Positions 1-9,671 are shown, counted from the first letter of the stretch. The stretch: DNA of 64,000 nt from JBFHIJ01 sp963678775 (GCA_963678775.2 CAXXGR010000003.1:1-64000); one strand, 5' to 3'. Notes: a model not told the origin generated them from the sequence alone. Made by a program: numbers and translations.

Positions 1-18
1 TAGAGAAAATTTTCTCTA
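1..18. repeat. Perfect 18-bp palindrome at window edge
   Basis: Positions 1-9 (TAGAGAAAA) are the exact reverse complement of 10-18. It has no loop, so it is either a cruciform-prone site or the tail of a terminator belonging to a gene left of the window. No coding frame is visible from here to the carboxyltransferase gene. Confidence 0.4.
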
Positions 19-213
19 CTTGACAAATATGACATTCATAATCTTTTATTGTGTAATATGCTTGAAATCTAAGAAATTAGAGCATTTTAGAAAAATTACA
101 AGTAACACTGCTATTTTAAGTGCTTGCTTTATATGATATTACAGACATAAAACTAGTTCAAAACTAATTTGACTTCTAATCGTTTTATGTTAGGAAAATA
201 GGTGCGTATTAAA

Positions 214-221
214 TAATTTTG
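214..221 (+). promoter_or_regulatory. Candidate -7 promoter box for the carboxyltransferase gene
   Basis: The octamer TAATTTTG matches the Bacteroidota -7 consensus TAnnTTTG. A convincing TTTG-type -33 element is not visible about 20 nt upstream. It would give a leader of roughly 175 nt before the ATG at 405. It also argues against the longer in-frame TTG start at 252. Confidence 0.35.
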
Positions 222-404
222 CTTTGTAAAGCTTAAAAATGAAAGCGTGTTTTGGGAAAGCAGAATATTGATTCTGGATTTAATATCGGCTGTAGGATTT
301 TGATAAGTCAAAATAAAATACCTAAATCATGTTTTTATAGCTCAGACAAAATTAAAATACTGAAGAGTAATATAATAATACAATCAATAAACAAGAGGCA
401 GAAT

Positions 405-2138
405 ATGCAAAAGAAAAAAGTAAATTTCATGTTAACTGCATTTCGTGACGGTTTCCAATCTGTGTTCGGAGCAAGAGTGCAGACTAAAGATTTCTTGCCC
501 GCAGTAGAAGCTGCCAAAGAAGCAGGTATTACATATTTTGAAGCCGGCGGTGGCGCAAGGTTTCAATCGCTTTACTTCTATTGTCAGGAAAATGCTTTTG
601 ACATGATGGATCAGTTTAGAGCAACTGCCGGCCCTGATGCTAATTTGCAGACTTTAGCTCGTGGTGTTAACGTAGTTGGACTTGATTCCCAATCTAGCGA
701 TATTATAAATTTGCATGCCAAAATGTTTAGAAAGCACGGCATGACTACTATCAGAAACTTTGACGCTTTGAATGATGTCAATAACCTGATTTATAGTGGT
801 CGCGCTATCACTGACGCTGGTTTGAAACACCAAGTTTGTGTTACTCTTATGGCTTTGCCTCCGGGATGCGAAGGTGCTCACACACCGGAATTTTACGAAA
901 AAACTTTAAGAGATATCTTAGACGCAGAAGTTCCATATGACTCTGTTTGCTTTAAAGATGCCTCAGGTACAGCTACTCCTCATGTTGTGTATGAAACAAT
1001 AAAACGTGCCAGAAAAATGCTTCCTGAAGGTACTATGATATCTTACCATACACATGACACCGCCGGCACTGCCGTTGCTTGTAACATGGCAGCTTTGGAT
1101 GCAGGTGCGGATTTGCTTGATTTATCCATGAAGCCATGCTCCGGCGGTACTTGCCAGCCTGACATACTTACTATGTGGCATGCTCTTCGTGGCACTGAGT
1201 ACGAATTGGATGTAGATATTGATAAAGTACTTAAAGCAGAAGATGTGTTCGTTGATTGCATGAAAGATTACTTCTTGCCGCCTGAAGCAACTACTGTTGA
1301 GCCATTGATTCCTTGGTCTCCTATGCCTGGCGGTGCGCTTACTGCAAACACTCAGATGATGAGAGATAACAACATAATGGACAGATATCCTGAAGTTATC
1401 AAAGCCATGGGAGAAGTAGTCAGGAAAGGTGGTTTCGGTTCGTCTGTTACTCCTGTTTCTCAGTTTTACTTCCAGCAGGCATTTAATAATGTATTTTTTG
1501 GTCCATGGAAAAAAATAGCTGATAGCTATGGCAAAATGGTTCTCGGATATTTTGGTAAAACTCCGGTAGCTCCTGACCTAGAAGTCGTTGGAATAGCCGC
1601 TGAGCAGTTGAACTTAGAACCTACTACTGAAAAAGTATTGACTCTTAATGATAAGGATCCAAATAAAGGAATTGCTCCTGCTAAAAAATCTTTGGAAGAA
1701 GCTAATTTGCCTATTACTGACGAGAATATATTTATTGCAGCTACTTGCAAAGAAAAAGGTATTGCTTTCTTGAAAGGCGAAGCTCCTCTTGGAATTAGAA
1801 AGAAAGAAGAGGAAAAACCTAAAACTACCGGTAAACTTTGCGATGTTAACTTAGAATCTGCAAGAATAGTTCTTACCGTAGGTGGCAAAGATTATTCTAT
1901 TAATGTCGGTGAGGGTATCATGGAAGGTGCTTTGATTGGAGGAGGCCCTGTTTATCAGAGTGATAAACCGATGCCGGTTCCAAATGCTAAACGTAACTTA
2001 GTAAGAATTGCAAATTCTGTCAATACAGGAACCAAAACTAAAGCTGCAGGCAATGAAAAAGTCAAATCCAAAGCTCAGGAAGATGAAATAGCAGATACAG
2101 GAAACGGCGAAGCTCTAACATCCCCTATGCCGGGGTAA
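405..2138 (+). CDS. Biotin-dependent carboxyltransferase/decarboxylase alpha subunit (OadA/PycB type), main part
   Basis: Carboxyltransferase subunit of the oxaloacetate decarboxylase alpha / pyruvate carboxylase subunit B family, which moves CO2 between biotin and a 2-oxo acid in the cytoplasm. The N-terminal TIM-barrel is recognised by FRDGFQS near residue 15, the KDASGT segment, the metal-binding HTHDTAG and the CSGGTCQPD stretch; the conserved C-terminal carboxyltransferase region follows. I start at ATG 405, preceded by AAGAGG; the in-frame TTG at 252 adds 51 residues unlike the family. The frame stops at TAA 2136-2138 inside the linker motif TSPMPG, just where the biotin carrier domain should begin; that domain continues in the +1 frame. 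No biotin carboxylase or membrane decarboxylase subunit lies nearby, so pyruvate carboxylase versus decarboxylase cannot be decided. Confidence 0.88.
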   Translation: MQKKKVNFMLTAFRDGFQSVFGARVQTKDFLPAVEAAKEAGITYFEAGGGARFQSLYFYCQENAFDMMDQFRATAGPDANLQTLARGVNVVGLDSQSSDIINLHAKMFRKHGMTTIRNFDALNDVNNLIYSGRAITDAGLKHQVCVTLMALPPGCEGAHTPEFYEKTLRDILDAEVPYDSVCFKDASGTATPHVVYETIKRARKMLPEGTMISYHTHDTAGTAVACNMAALDAGADLLDLSMKPCSGGTCQPDILTMWHALRGTEYELDVDIDKVLKAEDVFVDCMKDYFLPPEATTVEPLIPWSPMPGGALTANTQMMRDNNIMDRYPEVIKAMGEVVRKGGFGSSVTPVSQFYFQQAFNNVFFGPWKKIADSYGKMVLGYFGKTPVAPDLEVVGIAAEQLNLEPTTEKVLTLNDKDPNKGIAPAKKSLEEANLPITDENIFIAATCKEKGIAFLKGEAPLGIRKKEEEKPKTTGKLCDVNLESARIVLTVGGKDYSINVGEGIMEGALIGGGPVYQSDKPMPVPNAKRNLVRIANSVNTGTKTKAAGNEKVKSKAQEDEIADTGNGEALTSPMPG

Positions 2139-2322
2139 AATCTGGAAAGTTCATAAAAAAGCTGGTGATAAAGTAGCAAAAGGCGACGTAGTATTAGTTT
2201 TAGAAGCCATGAAAATGGAAAATGAAATCAAAGCTCCCAAAGCCGGCACTGTTACAGAAGTTCTTGTAAAAGAAGGCGAAGCCGTGGATGGCAATGCAGT
2301 GCTTGCAAGAATAGGTGACTAA
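2134..2322 (+). CDS. Displaced biotinyl (BCCP) domain of the preceding carboxyltransferase
   Basis: This 62-residue reading frame has no start codon of its own and continues the preceding gene exactly: read from GGT 2134 it gives GKIWKVHKKAG and then the biotinylation motif EAMKMENE, with the biotinyl lysine codon at 2212-2214. The stop is TAA 2320-2322. One extra G in the GGGG run at 2132-2135 separates it from the upstream frame. Either the base is a sequencing error, or the gene is broken, or a ribosome slipping +1 from GGG to GGT before the TAA restores the full protein. The carrier domain itself shows no decay. Confidence 0.85.
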   Translation, partial: GKIWKVHKKAGDKVAKGDVVLVLEAMKMENEIKAPKAGTVTEVLVKEGEAVDGNAVLARIGD

Positions 2323-2359
2323 AAACATAAAAGATATAAATGCGTATATTGAGAGACGA

Positions 2360-2395
2360 AGCTGCTTACTTGAAAAAGTGAGCAGCTTTAATTTT
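2360..2395 (+). terminator. Rho-independent terminator after the carboxyltransferase
   Basis: An 11-bp stem, AGCTGCTTACT with AGTGAGCAGCT (one G-U pair), encloses a six-base loop and is followed by TTTAATTTT. Confidence 0.75.
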
Positions 2396-2446
2396 ACAAT
2401 GTAGAATCAGATAGTGAGCACCAAATGGATTAATGCAGAGTAAGTT

Positions 2447-3925
2447 CTACTTTTCCTTTTTAGCAATCTTGCGATTTTTTCTTGTAAAATACCTAATCAG
2501 ACCTGTTATTGAAACTATTAGTAGTAAGATTCCACTGAGTGGCACTAAAAGTATATAGTAACCGCCAATCATAGATTTAAATAATCTGCCGTTATGAAGT
2601 TCAAACATATAATTCCAAAGTGGCATGCGATAGTTTTCTGCTATAAACTCAGGCATTTTATATTTATCAGAATTTATCACTCCAGTGTCATAGGTGGCAA
2701 TAATTCTGCTCCCATCAGGTAATTTTGCCATACCCGTTACCATGTTTTTTCCGGGCATAAAAGGGTTTTCTATATTAGCACTTGCCTGAAAAACTAAATC
2801 TTTGACTCTACCTGTTTCAATATCACATTCGAATAAGCCTAAAAACGAACCAATAATATATTTCCCTTTCTCTTCTTCAAAGACAGTAGCTCCCATTGGG
2901 AATATTGAAATGGGAGGCATAGATTGATTAAAACCTGTATTAATATTTCCTGTGAAGTAGCCATCTTTTGCATCTATTACAAAGATGTCCCTAGTGGAGT
3001 CCCAAAATACATTTCTGATTTTATGTTCCCATTTGTTTTCGGATACAATCCCGGGAAAATACTTTAGTGGGATTTCACCTGTCAAAAGAATTATCAGCGG
3101 AGGTCTCATAAATATTCCGGTAGCAGCAATAATTAAAATAGGGAATGAAAAATAGAAACCGTATTTAAGATGATTTTTATAATTCCATTTCAAAATTTTA
3201 GTTGACTGTTTCCCTTTCTTACGTCTCAACGATTTTGGTTTTAGCCATATATACAAACCGCTAACAGACAAAAAAATCAATATTATTCCTGCAAAATCAA
3301 AAAACAATTTACCGGGCATGCCCCATGCTTTACCGTCATGTAGCTGAAAGAAGAAGTCTACCATAGGCATCGTTTTTGATATAGAATTTCGTTTCAAATC
3401 AACAGGTAAAATTTGATTTGTTTTAGGTAAAAATCGAAAGGCTTCAGAATTGGTAAATATATATATACCATCTGATCTACTGATAGATTTTAAGACTGGA
3501 TTGCTCGTAGGTAATTCTATTTTAGACCACTTATTTAAGTGCAGATTTTTTCTATATAATCCGCCATTAGTCGAAGCCAGCAAAACAGTATCAGACGCAT
3601 TTGCATAGGCAGATAAATGATTAGTTCTTTTTAGTCTGGATGCTTTGGGGTAGCCCGAAAGGGATATTTCAGAGAAAGTATCACCTTCGTCTTTAGTGAT
3701 AAATATACCCTGCCTACCATAGAAATACGTGTCGTTTTCTAAAACTAGAGATCCAATAAGAGTTGAACGATTCCAATCGCGAAGATTATAATGCTCTGGT
3801 ATAAAATATTGTCCTACGCTATAATCTTCAATTATTTCAGGATGATTTAGGAAAATTCCACTCAGAGACATCCAGATTACTATTATGCTTATTATTATGC
3901 CAATCCATTTGTGTAGAGGTTTCAT
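2447..3925 (-). CDS. PepSY-associated TM-family membrane protein
   Basis: Integral inner-membrane protein resembling the PepSY-TM (PiuB-like) family, members of which are often linked to iron or siderophore uptake and flavin reductases. An N-terminal helix (LHKWIGIIISIIVIWMSLSG) is followed by a mostly soluble domain, then LHDGKAWGMPGKL leading into a second helix, a third helix near residue 260, another extracytoplasmic beta-rich stretch, and LHNGRLF leading into the final helix. These HxG-before-helix signatures are what I recognise. I start at ATG 3925; an in-frame TTG at 3988 would add 21 residues. It converges with the carboxyltransferase and stands alone. The substrate is unknown. Confidence 0.65.
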   Translation of the reverse strand: MKPLHKWIGIIISIIVIWMSLSGIFLNHPEIIEDYSVGQYFIPEHYNLRDWNRSTLIGSLVLENDTYFYGRQGIFITKDEGDTFSEISLSGYPKASRLKRTNHLSAYANASDTVLLASTNGGLYRKNLHLNKWSKIELPTSNPVLKSISRSDGIYIFTNSEAFRFLPKTNQILPVDLKRNSISKTMPMVDFFFQLHDGKAWGMPGKLFFDFAGIILIFLSVSGLYIWLKPKSLRRKKGKQSTKILKWNYKNHLKYGFYFSFPILIIAATGIFMRPPLIILLTGEIPLKYFPGIVSENKWEHKIRNVFWDSTRDIFVIDAKDGYFTGNINTGFNQSMPPISIFPMGATVFEEEKGKYIIGSFLGLFECDIETGRVKDLVFQASANIENPFMPGKNMVTGMAKLPDGSRIIATYDTGVINSDKYKMPEFIAENYRMPLWNYMFELHNGRLFKSMIGGYYILLVPLSGILLLIVSITGLIRYFTRKNRKIAKKEK

Positions 3926-4086
3926 TTTATTTGCCCAATCTCTAATCAGATAAAAAAGTCTGCTTTGTGTATTGTCGAATATAAGCAAATAATATTTAAA
4001 AATACTATATTAAAATTATGGATGTGCTAAATCAGGTCATTGGTGAAGAGTCTGCATTGCCTAATGGCAAATCTTGAATTAATATA

Positions 4087-4129
4087 AAAAATCCCTCACT
4101 TTAGATTTTTTTCTATACTGAGGGATTTT
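4087..4129 (-). terminator. Terminator of the thioredoxin reductase gene
   Basis: Inverted repeat AAAATCCCTCA / TGAGGGATTTT with a T-rich loop, placed just downstream of the trxB stop on the minus strand; the A tract at its left edge reads as U tract on that strand. Confidence 0.75.
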
Positions 4130-4152
4130 CACAAAATAGACTTACGTTTTTA

Positions 4153-5097
4153 TTATCTATTTGCCTGCAACCATCTTTCAGCGTCAATTGCTGCTGCACA
4201 ACCGCTGCCTGCTGCTGTGATTGCCTGACGGTAAACATGATCCTGCACGTCACCGCATGCAAATACACCTTCGATATTAGTGTAAGTAGAACCCGGTTTA
4301 GTAACTAAATAATTGTTTTCATCCATGTCAAGCATGTCTTTAAATAGCTTGGTATTTGGTTCGTGACCAATTGCTATAAATACACCATCGGTATCATGTT
4401 CAGTTATTTCGCCTGTTTGAGTATTTTTAAGCTTCACACCTGTAAGCATCTTAACTCCATTCTGCTCTTTTCCGGTGAATTCATCTATGGTAGAGTTCAG
4501 CATAAAGTTAATTTTTGGATTTGCCTTAGCTCTGTCTATCATCACCTGAGAAGCTCTAAACTCTTCCCTTCTGTGAACTAAAGTTACAGATGTAGCAAAG
4601 TTAGTAAGGTAAGTTGCCTCTTCCATAGCCGTGTCGCCACCACCAACAACGAAAACTTTCAAACCGCGATAGAAAAATCCATCGCAAGTAGCACATGCTG
4701 AAATGCCATGTCCCCAGTATGTTTGCTCAGAAGGAATTTTCAAAGTACGAGCAGTAGCCCCTGTAGATATGATAACAGCATCAGCTGTGTATTCGGTGTT
4801 ATTTTCGTCCCATACAGTGAATGGTCTTTTTGAAAAATCAACTTTGTTAATAGTTTTGAATAAAGATTTAGCTCCAAATCTTTGAGCTTGCTTTCTGAAA
4901 ATATCCATCATTTCAGGGCCTTGTATGCCATTTTCAAAACCGGGATAGTTTTCAACTTCAGTAGTAATCATCAACTGACCGCCCGGCTGCTGACCTTCAA
5001 AAATTACCGTATCCAAATTTGCTCTACTTCCATAAATTGCTGCTGTAAGTCCTGCAGGTCCTGATCCAATGATAATTAAGTCATGATGTTCAGCCAT
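4153..5097 (-). CDS. trxB: Thioredoxin-disulfide reductase
   Basis: NADPH-dependent flavoenzyme that reduces thioredoxin in the cytoplasm. The FAD-binding GSGPAGLTAAIY lies at residues 11-22, the redox-active CATCDG sits near residue 136, and the NADPH-binding GGGDTAMEEA follows. The C-terminal FAD contact is GDVQDHVYRQAITAAGSG. The length of 314 residues is normal for the low-molecular-weight bacterial enzyme, and all key residues are present. It is monocistronic, with its own terminator, and is divergent from kdsB. Confidence 0.96.
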   Translation of the reverse strand: MAEHHDLIIIGSGPAGLTAAIYGSRANLDTVIFEGQQPGGQLMITTEVENYPGFENGIQGPEMMDIFRKQAQRFGAKSLFKTINKVDFSKRPFTVWDENNTEYTADAVIISTGATARTLKIPSEQTYWGHGISACATCDGFFYRGLKVFVVGGGDTAMEEATYLTNFATSVTLVHRREEFRASQVMIDRAKANPKINFMLNSTIDEFTGKEQNGVKMLTGVKLKNTQTGEITEHDTDGVFIAIGHEPNTKLFKDMLDMDENNYLVTKPGSTYTNIEGVFACGDVQDHVYRQAITAAGSGCAAAIDAERWLQANR

Positions 5098-5409
5098 TTT
5101 AGCATTCCTATATTAAGACGTATAAATAAACTTTTGCCAAATTAGAATAAATAAATATTAAAAGCAAATACATTGCTAACAAGCAATATAAACGTTCTGT
5201 ATTTTTAAATATTGCCGAATGAAGTGTGGTATTATTTGCTGTAAAAAGTAAAATATTTGCAAATAATTATATACAAATCAGCAAGGAAATTGACTCCTAA
5301 AGGCTCTATGGGATGATAAAACTATCTATATTTAACAAAACTTTCCTTCTATATTTTGAATTACAGTATTTTATTCTTACTTTACTGCCAAAAAAAAGGA
5401 TTATGAAAT
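5098..5409. other. Divergent intergenic region between trxB and kdsB
   Basis: About 310 bp of AT-rich DNA that must hold both promoters. I see no perfect TAnnTTTG box on either strand, only near matches such as TATATTTA. AAAGGA at 5395-5400 lies 9 nt before the kdsB ATG at 5410 and favours it over the out-of-frame ATG at 5403. No RNA gene is recognisable. Confidence 0.4.
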
Positions 5410-6156
5410 ATGGCTATTGGCATTATTCCTGCCCGATTTGCTTCAACGAGATTGCCGGGCAAGCCCCTTGTAGAGATTTGTGGCAAATATCTTATTCAGC
5501 ATGTATATGAAACTATCTCAAATTCTAAATTATTAGACAGGATTGCCATTGCAACGGATGATGACAGAATTGCAGAAGTTGCAACACAATTTGGTGCTGA
5601 AGTGATAATGACTGACTCCAATCTGCCAACAGGTACTGACAGAATATATCAGGCATATCAGAAAATGGGGATTGAAGATGAGATTATAGTAAATATTCAA
5701 GGTGATGAGCCTCTCTTCACAGGCAATCTTGCTGACGAGCTTATTACTCAACTAAGAGATAGTAAAGCAGACGTTGCTACAATGTTCAAAAAGATTACAA
5801 CAGTAGAAGATTTATTCAATCCTTCTAATGTGAAAGTGGTGGTTGGAGCTAATGGTTTTGCACTCTATTTTTCCAGAAATACACTGCCCTTTATTAATAG
5901 AATAAAACCGGTGGAATGGATACATCATCATGACTTTTATAAACATGTTGGTGTATATGCATACAAGGCATCAGCTCTCAAGCGATTTGTTGAGTTGCCG
6001 GTTTCTAAATTGGAATCACTTGAGCAATTAGAGCAGCTTCGCTTGATGGAAGACGGTGCAAAATATCTTTGCTTGGAGACTGATGCGGAGCTCATAGGAG
6101 TAGACACTCCGGCAGATGTAGAAAGAGTAGAGAAGATATTGATAAAAAGAAATTAG
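5410..6156 (+). CDS. kdsB: 3-deoxy-manno-octulosonate cytidylyltransferase
   Basis: Activates KDO with CTP to CMP-KDO for lipopolysaccharide inner core synthesis in the cytoplasm. The nucleotide-binding signature IIPARFASTRLPGKPL starts at residue 5. The family motifs TDDDRIAE, TGTDRI and NIQGDEPL follow in order, and the ESLEQLEQLR segment near residue 207 is typical. The 248-residue length matches KdsB. The ATG is decided by AAAGGA upstream. Its presence shows a Gram-negative envelope. It appears monocistronic. Confidence 0.95.
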   Translation: MAIGIIPARFASTRLPGKPLVEICGKYLIQHVYETISNSKLLDRIAIATDDDRIAEVATQFGAEVIMTDSNLPTGTDRIYQAYQKMGIEDEIIVNIQGDEPLFTGNLADELITQLRDSKADVATMFKKITTVEDLFNPSNVKVVVGANGFALYFSRNTLPFINRIKPVEWIHHHDFYKHVGVYAYKASALKRFVELPVSKLESLEQLEQLRLMEDGAKYLCLETDAELIGVDTPADVERVEKILIKRN

Positions 6157-6184
6157 ATTAAGCAAATATATTTTTAAAAAAAAT

Positions 6185-6218
6185 GAGACGCAATCCTTAA
6201 ATTTGTGTCTCTTTTTTT
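6185..6218 (+). terminator. Terminator after kdsB
   Basis: Stem GAGACGCAA / TTGTGTCTC (one G-U pair) followed by seven T residues. Confidence 0.8.
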
Positions 6219-6249
6219 ATAATGACTTAACATTTAAGCTTGGTGATTT

Positions 6250-9200
6250 ATGAAATGGTTTATTATACTTTTTATATTTAGTTTCCCTCTTTTTTCTTTC
6301 GCTCAGAATATCGTTATTAACGAAGTCTCTTCTATTAATAGTAGTGCTTGGATAGATGAAGATTATGATTCTCCAGACTGGATAGAGCTAAAAAATATAG
6401 GACAGAGCCCTATCAATCTAAATGAATATAGAATCTCTGATAAAGATGATGCTGCTAAAGCTTGGGTATTGCCTGATACTACTTTAAACCCTAATGATAT
6501 TATTCTTATTTCAGCCTCAGACAAATCATATAATTCTTCCGGTAAATATGTGATTGAAGCAGATGGCAGCGGTATAGTTCCGACGCATGATGAAGATGGC
6601 TTCGCTTATCTTTATATGCCATTTGCAGGCGATTTTGTAGCTGAGTTTGATTTTTCATCTATGCGTAACACCGGAACTTTCGGTGCTGCGGGAATTACTT
6701 TCAAAGAAGAATTGACAGATGAGGCCAAATTTTTTGGTGTCTATAATCTTAGACAGGATCGCACTACTTATGGTTTGATGCGTAGAACTGAGTTAGAAAA
6801 GGAGACTGAAATTGACTATTCTTACCACCATAATGTATACCCTTGGGGACTTATCAGACTTGAAAGAAAGGGCGGAACTATAATTGCCTATGACAAAGAA
6901 AATGGTTTCGAATGGCGAGAATTTGCAAGGTTTGATGGAGCATTTAAACAAAATGGCTATCTGGGCTTAGGTTTCTCCTCTGCCAAATTAGAGAAACAAG
7001 GGAAGTTTACTTTTTCTTCTTTCAAAGTCAATGGAGAAGAGATTGATATTGAGTCATTAGATTTAATAGATATAAAGCTTGTGAAAGCCTCTAAGCTATA
7101 TAAATCTAATGAAGTACACACAGACTTCAAACTTTCGCGCAGTGGCGAAACGCTTACACTTTGGAATGCAGCAGGAGATGTGGAAGACCAACTAACAGTT
7201 CCTGCACAAAACGTAGACATTTCTTATGCTCGGGTCGAAAACGGAGAAATGAAGCTGTCTTACCCATCTACGCCCAATGCTGAAAATGACAATTTTTATG
7301 TAGGCAGATGCGAGATTCCTACTCTCAAGACAAATGGTGGATTCTTTGAACACTCTGCCGTTGTATCATTCAATTCCAAATCAGGTGAAACCATCCGTTA
7401 TACTTTGGACGGTAGCGAGCCAACAGATAAATCTATAACTTATGCAATCCCTCTTGAAATTAAAAAAACTAGCGTACTGAGAGCAAAAGCCTTTGCTGAT
7501 AATAAATTACCAAGCAAGACACTTACTCGAACTTTCTTTATAGGAGTAGATAATTCACTGCCATTTATCTCTATGGCAACAGATTCTCTAAATCTATGGG
7601 ATGAAGATACAGGTCTTTTTATAGATAAAAATCTTTACTGGCCCAATGATAAGCTTGGGCATTTTGAAATATGGAATAAAGAAGACGAGTTAGAAATGTA
7701 CTCAGATGGTACTATGAGATTGCACGGACAGAAGTCGAGAAGATTTGAACAGAAATCTATTCGCTTTCATGCAAATTCAATCTCAGACAGTACTGAATTT
7801 ACACATCCATTCTTTGGGAATGAATCATACAAATCCTACAACAAGATTTTATTTAGAAATGGTGGGACAGGGTGGAGCTCTGCAATAATTACAGATGCTT
7901 ATGCTTGTACTTTGCTTAAAGATATGCCTTCGGTGATAGTTGGTAATTCCAGAGCGGGAGTTTCTTATCTGAACGGCAAATTTTATGGTATAGTCAATAT
8001 CAGAGAAAAAGTAGATGAGGACTTAATAGCAGAAAAGTACAATATTTCATCTGAATCTATAAACTTTATAGAAGATGAGTTTGTTGCCGGCAATGGTTCT
8101 GCAGGTGATTTCTATAATGATTACATGAAAATAATGTCCATGGATATGAATACAGATGAAGCATATAAATATGTTGCTGATAACATAGAATTGGATAATC
8201 TTTATGATTATTTAGCTTCTCAAATCTTTATTTGCAATATTGATTGGCCATGGAAAAATGTAAAATACTGGATGAGTGAGGAGTTAGACGGCAAATGGAG
8301 ATTTGTTCCGCATGACATGGATTATTCTTTTGGCTGCTCTGCAGCATTTTGGGAATATGACATCTTCCCTTTGATTCAAGAAGATAAAACTTACCCTAAT
8401 TTTATTAGAAAGCTTTGGGAAAACAGGCAACTAAAAGAAGAAACTATCAATCGCATTTGTGACTTGATGAATTCAAGATTTTTACCTGAAAACACCAGGC
8501 CTATACTGGAAATAATGGAAGAAGAAGTGGAGCCATATATTCAGTTACAGAAGGATACTTATGCAGAATCAGCTGAAGATTGGCATTACTCAATGGATAA
8601 AATGCGTGCCTTTGCAGATCGTAGAGCATTTAGACTTAAAGAGCACATGACAAAATATTTTAACTGTGGCGACTCCGCTTTGGTTCATCTGGATTTGAAT
8701 AACAAAGAAGCCGGCTATGTCAGAGTAAATTCTCTTACTCTAAAGTCTTTCCCTTGGTCAGGTTTTTATTTTACAGATGTGCCTATTACAATAGAAGCAG
8801 TGGCATATCCCGGTCATAAATTTCTTAAATGGTCAGATGATAAATATGGAACTAATCCTAAAATAACTTTTAAACCGGATGAGATATTAAATTTAATAGC
8901 AATATTTGATAAATCTGAGGAAGCTCTTCAGATTGTTATAAATGAAATAATGTACAAAGCTTCTGATGACCACGACACTGGTGACTGGATAGAACTATAC
9001 AATCCAAATACTTCGTCTGTGAATTTATCAAACTGGCAACTGACAGATTCTAACCCGGATAACATTTTTACATTTGAAAATGGTACGATGATGGCGCCGG
9101 AAAGCTATTTAGTAATAGCCAGAAAAGGGGATGATTTCTCTAAATATCATCATGATATAGAGTATTTAGACGATTTGGGTTTTGGTTTAAGTGATGAAGA

Positions 9201-9651
9201 TGCAGTCAAATTATATAATGAAACCGGAGACTTAGTTGATTCCGTAGAGTATACTGCCAGTGTTCCATGGCCTACTTCAGCAGACGGAACCGGCTTATCA
9301 ATAGAACTAATAGATACAAAATATGATAACAGTTTAGGTGAAAACTGGGCAGCTTCTCTAAATATTAATGGTACACCCGGATCTACAAACTCCGTAGACA
9401 CCTCTATATCTACTGTAGGATTATCCGCTATTCAAGTTTATCCTAATCCTTCAAGCGATTACCTATTTATCAGAACTAAAATGGAAAACTTTGGATATAA
9501 AATATACTCTATGCAGGGAGAGCTGATAGCCCAAGACAAATCGCATTATTTAGAAATAATAGATTGTCATGATTTGCCTGTAGGTACATATTATATTGAG
9601 GTTATGAGTGATAATGAAAGTCTAAGTCTGCCTTTTGTTGTTATTAGATAA
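6250..9651 (+). CDS. Secreted CotH-like protein with lamin-tail domains and T9SS sorting signal
   Basis: A 1133-residue exoprotein. The signal peptide (MKWFIILFIFSFPLFSFA) is followed by a lamin-tail domain (NIVINEVSSINSSAWIDEDY), a region resembling a concanavalin-like fold, a chitobiase C-terminal-like module (GETIRYTLDGSEPTDKS) near residue 380, and a CotH kinase-like domain from about residue 435 to 800. The last is marked by LHGQKSRRFEQKSIRF, the VNIREKVDEDLI segment and VPHDMDYSFG. A second lamin-tail domain (IVINEIMYKASDDHDTGDWI) near residue 896 and a T9SS type A sorting domain (VYPNPSSDYLF) close the protein. Bacterial CotH kinase-like domains resemble protein kinases; spore CotH phosphorylates coat proteins. 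Here an extracellular or surface role is inferred. It is monocistronic. Confidence 0.85.
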   Translation: MKWFIILFIFSFPLFSFAQNIVINEVSSINSSAWIDEDYDSPDWIELKNIGQSPINLNEYRISDKDDAAKAWVLPDTTLNPNDIILISASDKSYNSSGKYVIEADGSGIVPTHDEDGFAYLYMPFAGDFVAEFDFSSMRNTGTFGAAGITFKEELTDEAKFFGVYNLRQDRTTYGLMRRTELEKETEIDYSYHHNVYPWGLIRLERKGGTIIAYDKENGFEWREFARFDGAFKQNGYLGLGFSSAKLEKQGKFTFSSFKVNGEEIDIESLDLIDIKLVKASKLYKSNEVHTDFKLSRSGETLTLWNAAGDVEDQLTVPAQNVDISYARVENGEMKLSYPSTPNAENDNFYVGRCEIPTLKTNGGFFEHSAVVSFNSKSGETIRYTLDGSEPTDKSITYAIPLEIKKTSVLRAKAFADNKLPSKTLTRTFFIGVDNSLPFISMATDSLNLWDEDTGLFIDKNLYWPNDKLGHFEIWNKEDELEMYSDGTMRLHGQKSRRFEQKSIRFHANSISDSTEFTHPFFGNESYKSYNKILFRNGGTGWSSAIITDAYACTLLKDMPSVIVGNSRAGVSYLNGKFYGIVNIREKVDEDLIAEKYNISSESINFIEDEFVAGNGSAGDFYNDYMKIMSMDMNTDEAYKYVADNIELDNLYDYLASQIFICNIDWPWKNVKYWMSEELDGKWRFVPHDMDYSFGCSAAFWEYDIFPLIQEDKTYPNFIRKLWENRQLKEETINRICDLMNSRFLPENTRPILEIMEEEVEPYIQLQKDTYAESAEDWHYSMDKMRAFADRRAFRLKEHMTKYFNCGDSALVHLDLNNKEAGYVRVNSLTLKSFPWSGFYFTDVPITIEAVAYPGHKFLKWSDDKYGTNPKITFKPDEILNLIAIFDKSEEALQIVINEIMYKASDDHDTGDWIELYNPNTSSVNLSNWQLTDSNPDNIFTFENGTMMAPESYLVIARKGDDFSKYHHDIEYLDDLGFGLSDEDAVKLYNETGDLVDSVEYTASVPWPTSADGTGLSIELIDTKYDNSLGENWAASLNINGTPGSTNSVDTSISTVGLSAIQVYPNPSSDYLFIRTKMENFGYKIYSMQGELIAQDKSHYLEIIDCHDLPVGTYYIEVMSDNESLSLPFVVIR

Positions 9652-9671
9652 AAACAATACATACACGCAAG

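Noticed and set aside
252..404. N-terminal extension of the carboxyltransferase from TTG 252
   Set aside because: The extension is low in coding character; the ATG at 405 has a good ribosome binding site and begins where the family does.
5403..5510. Start at ATG 5403 in another frame ahead of kdsB
   Set aside because: This frame gives a short unrelated peptide; the KdsB motif begins in the frame of ATG 5410.
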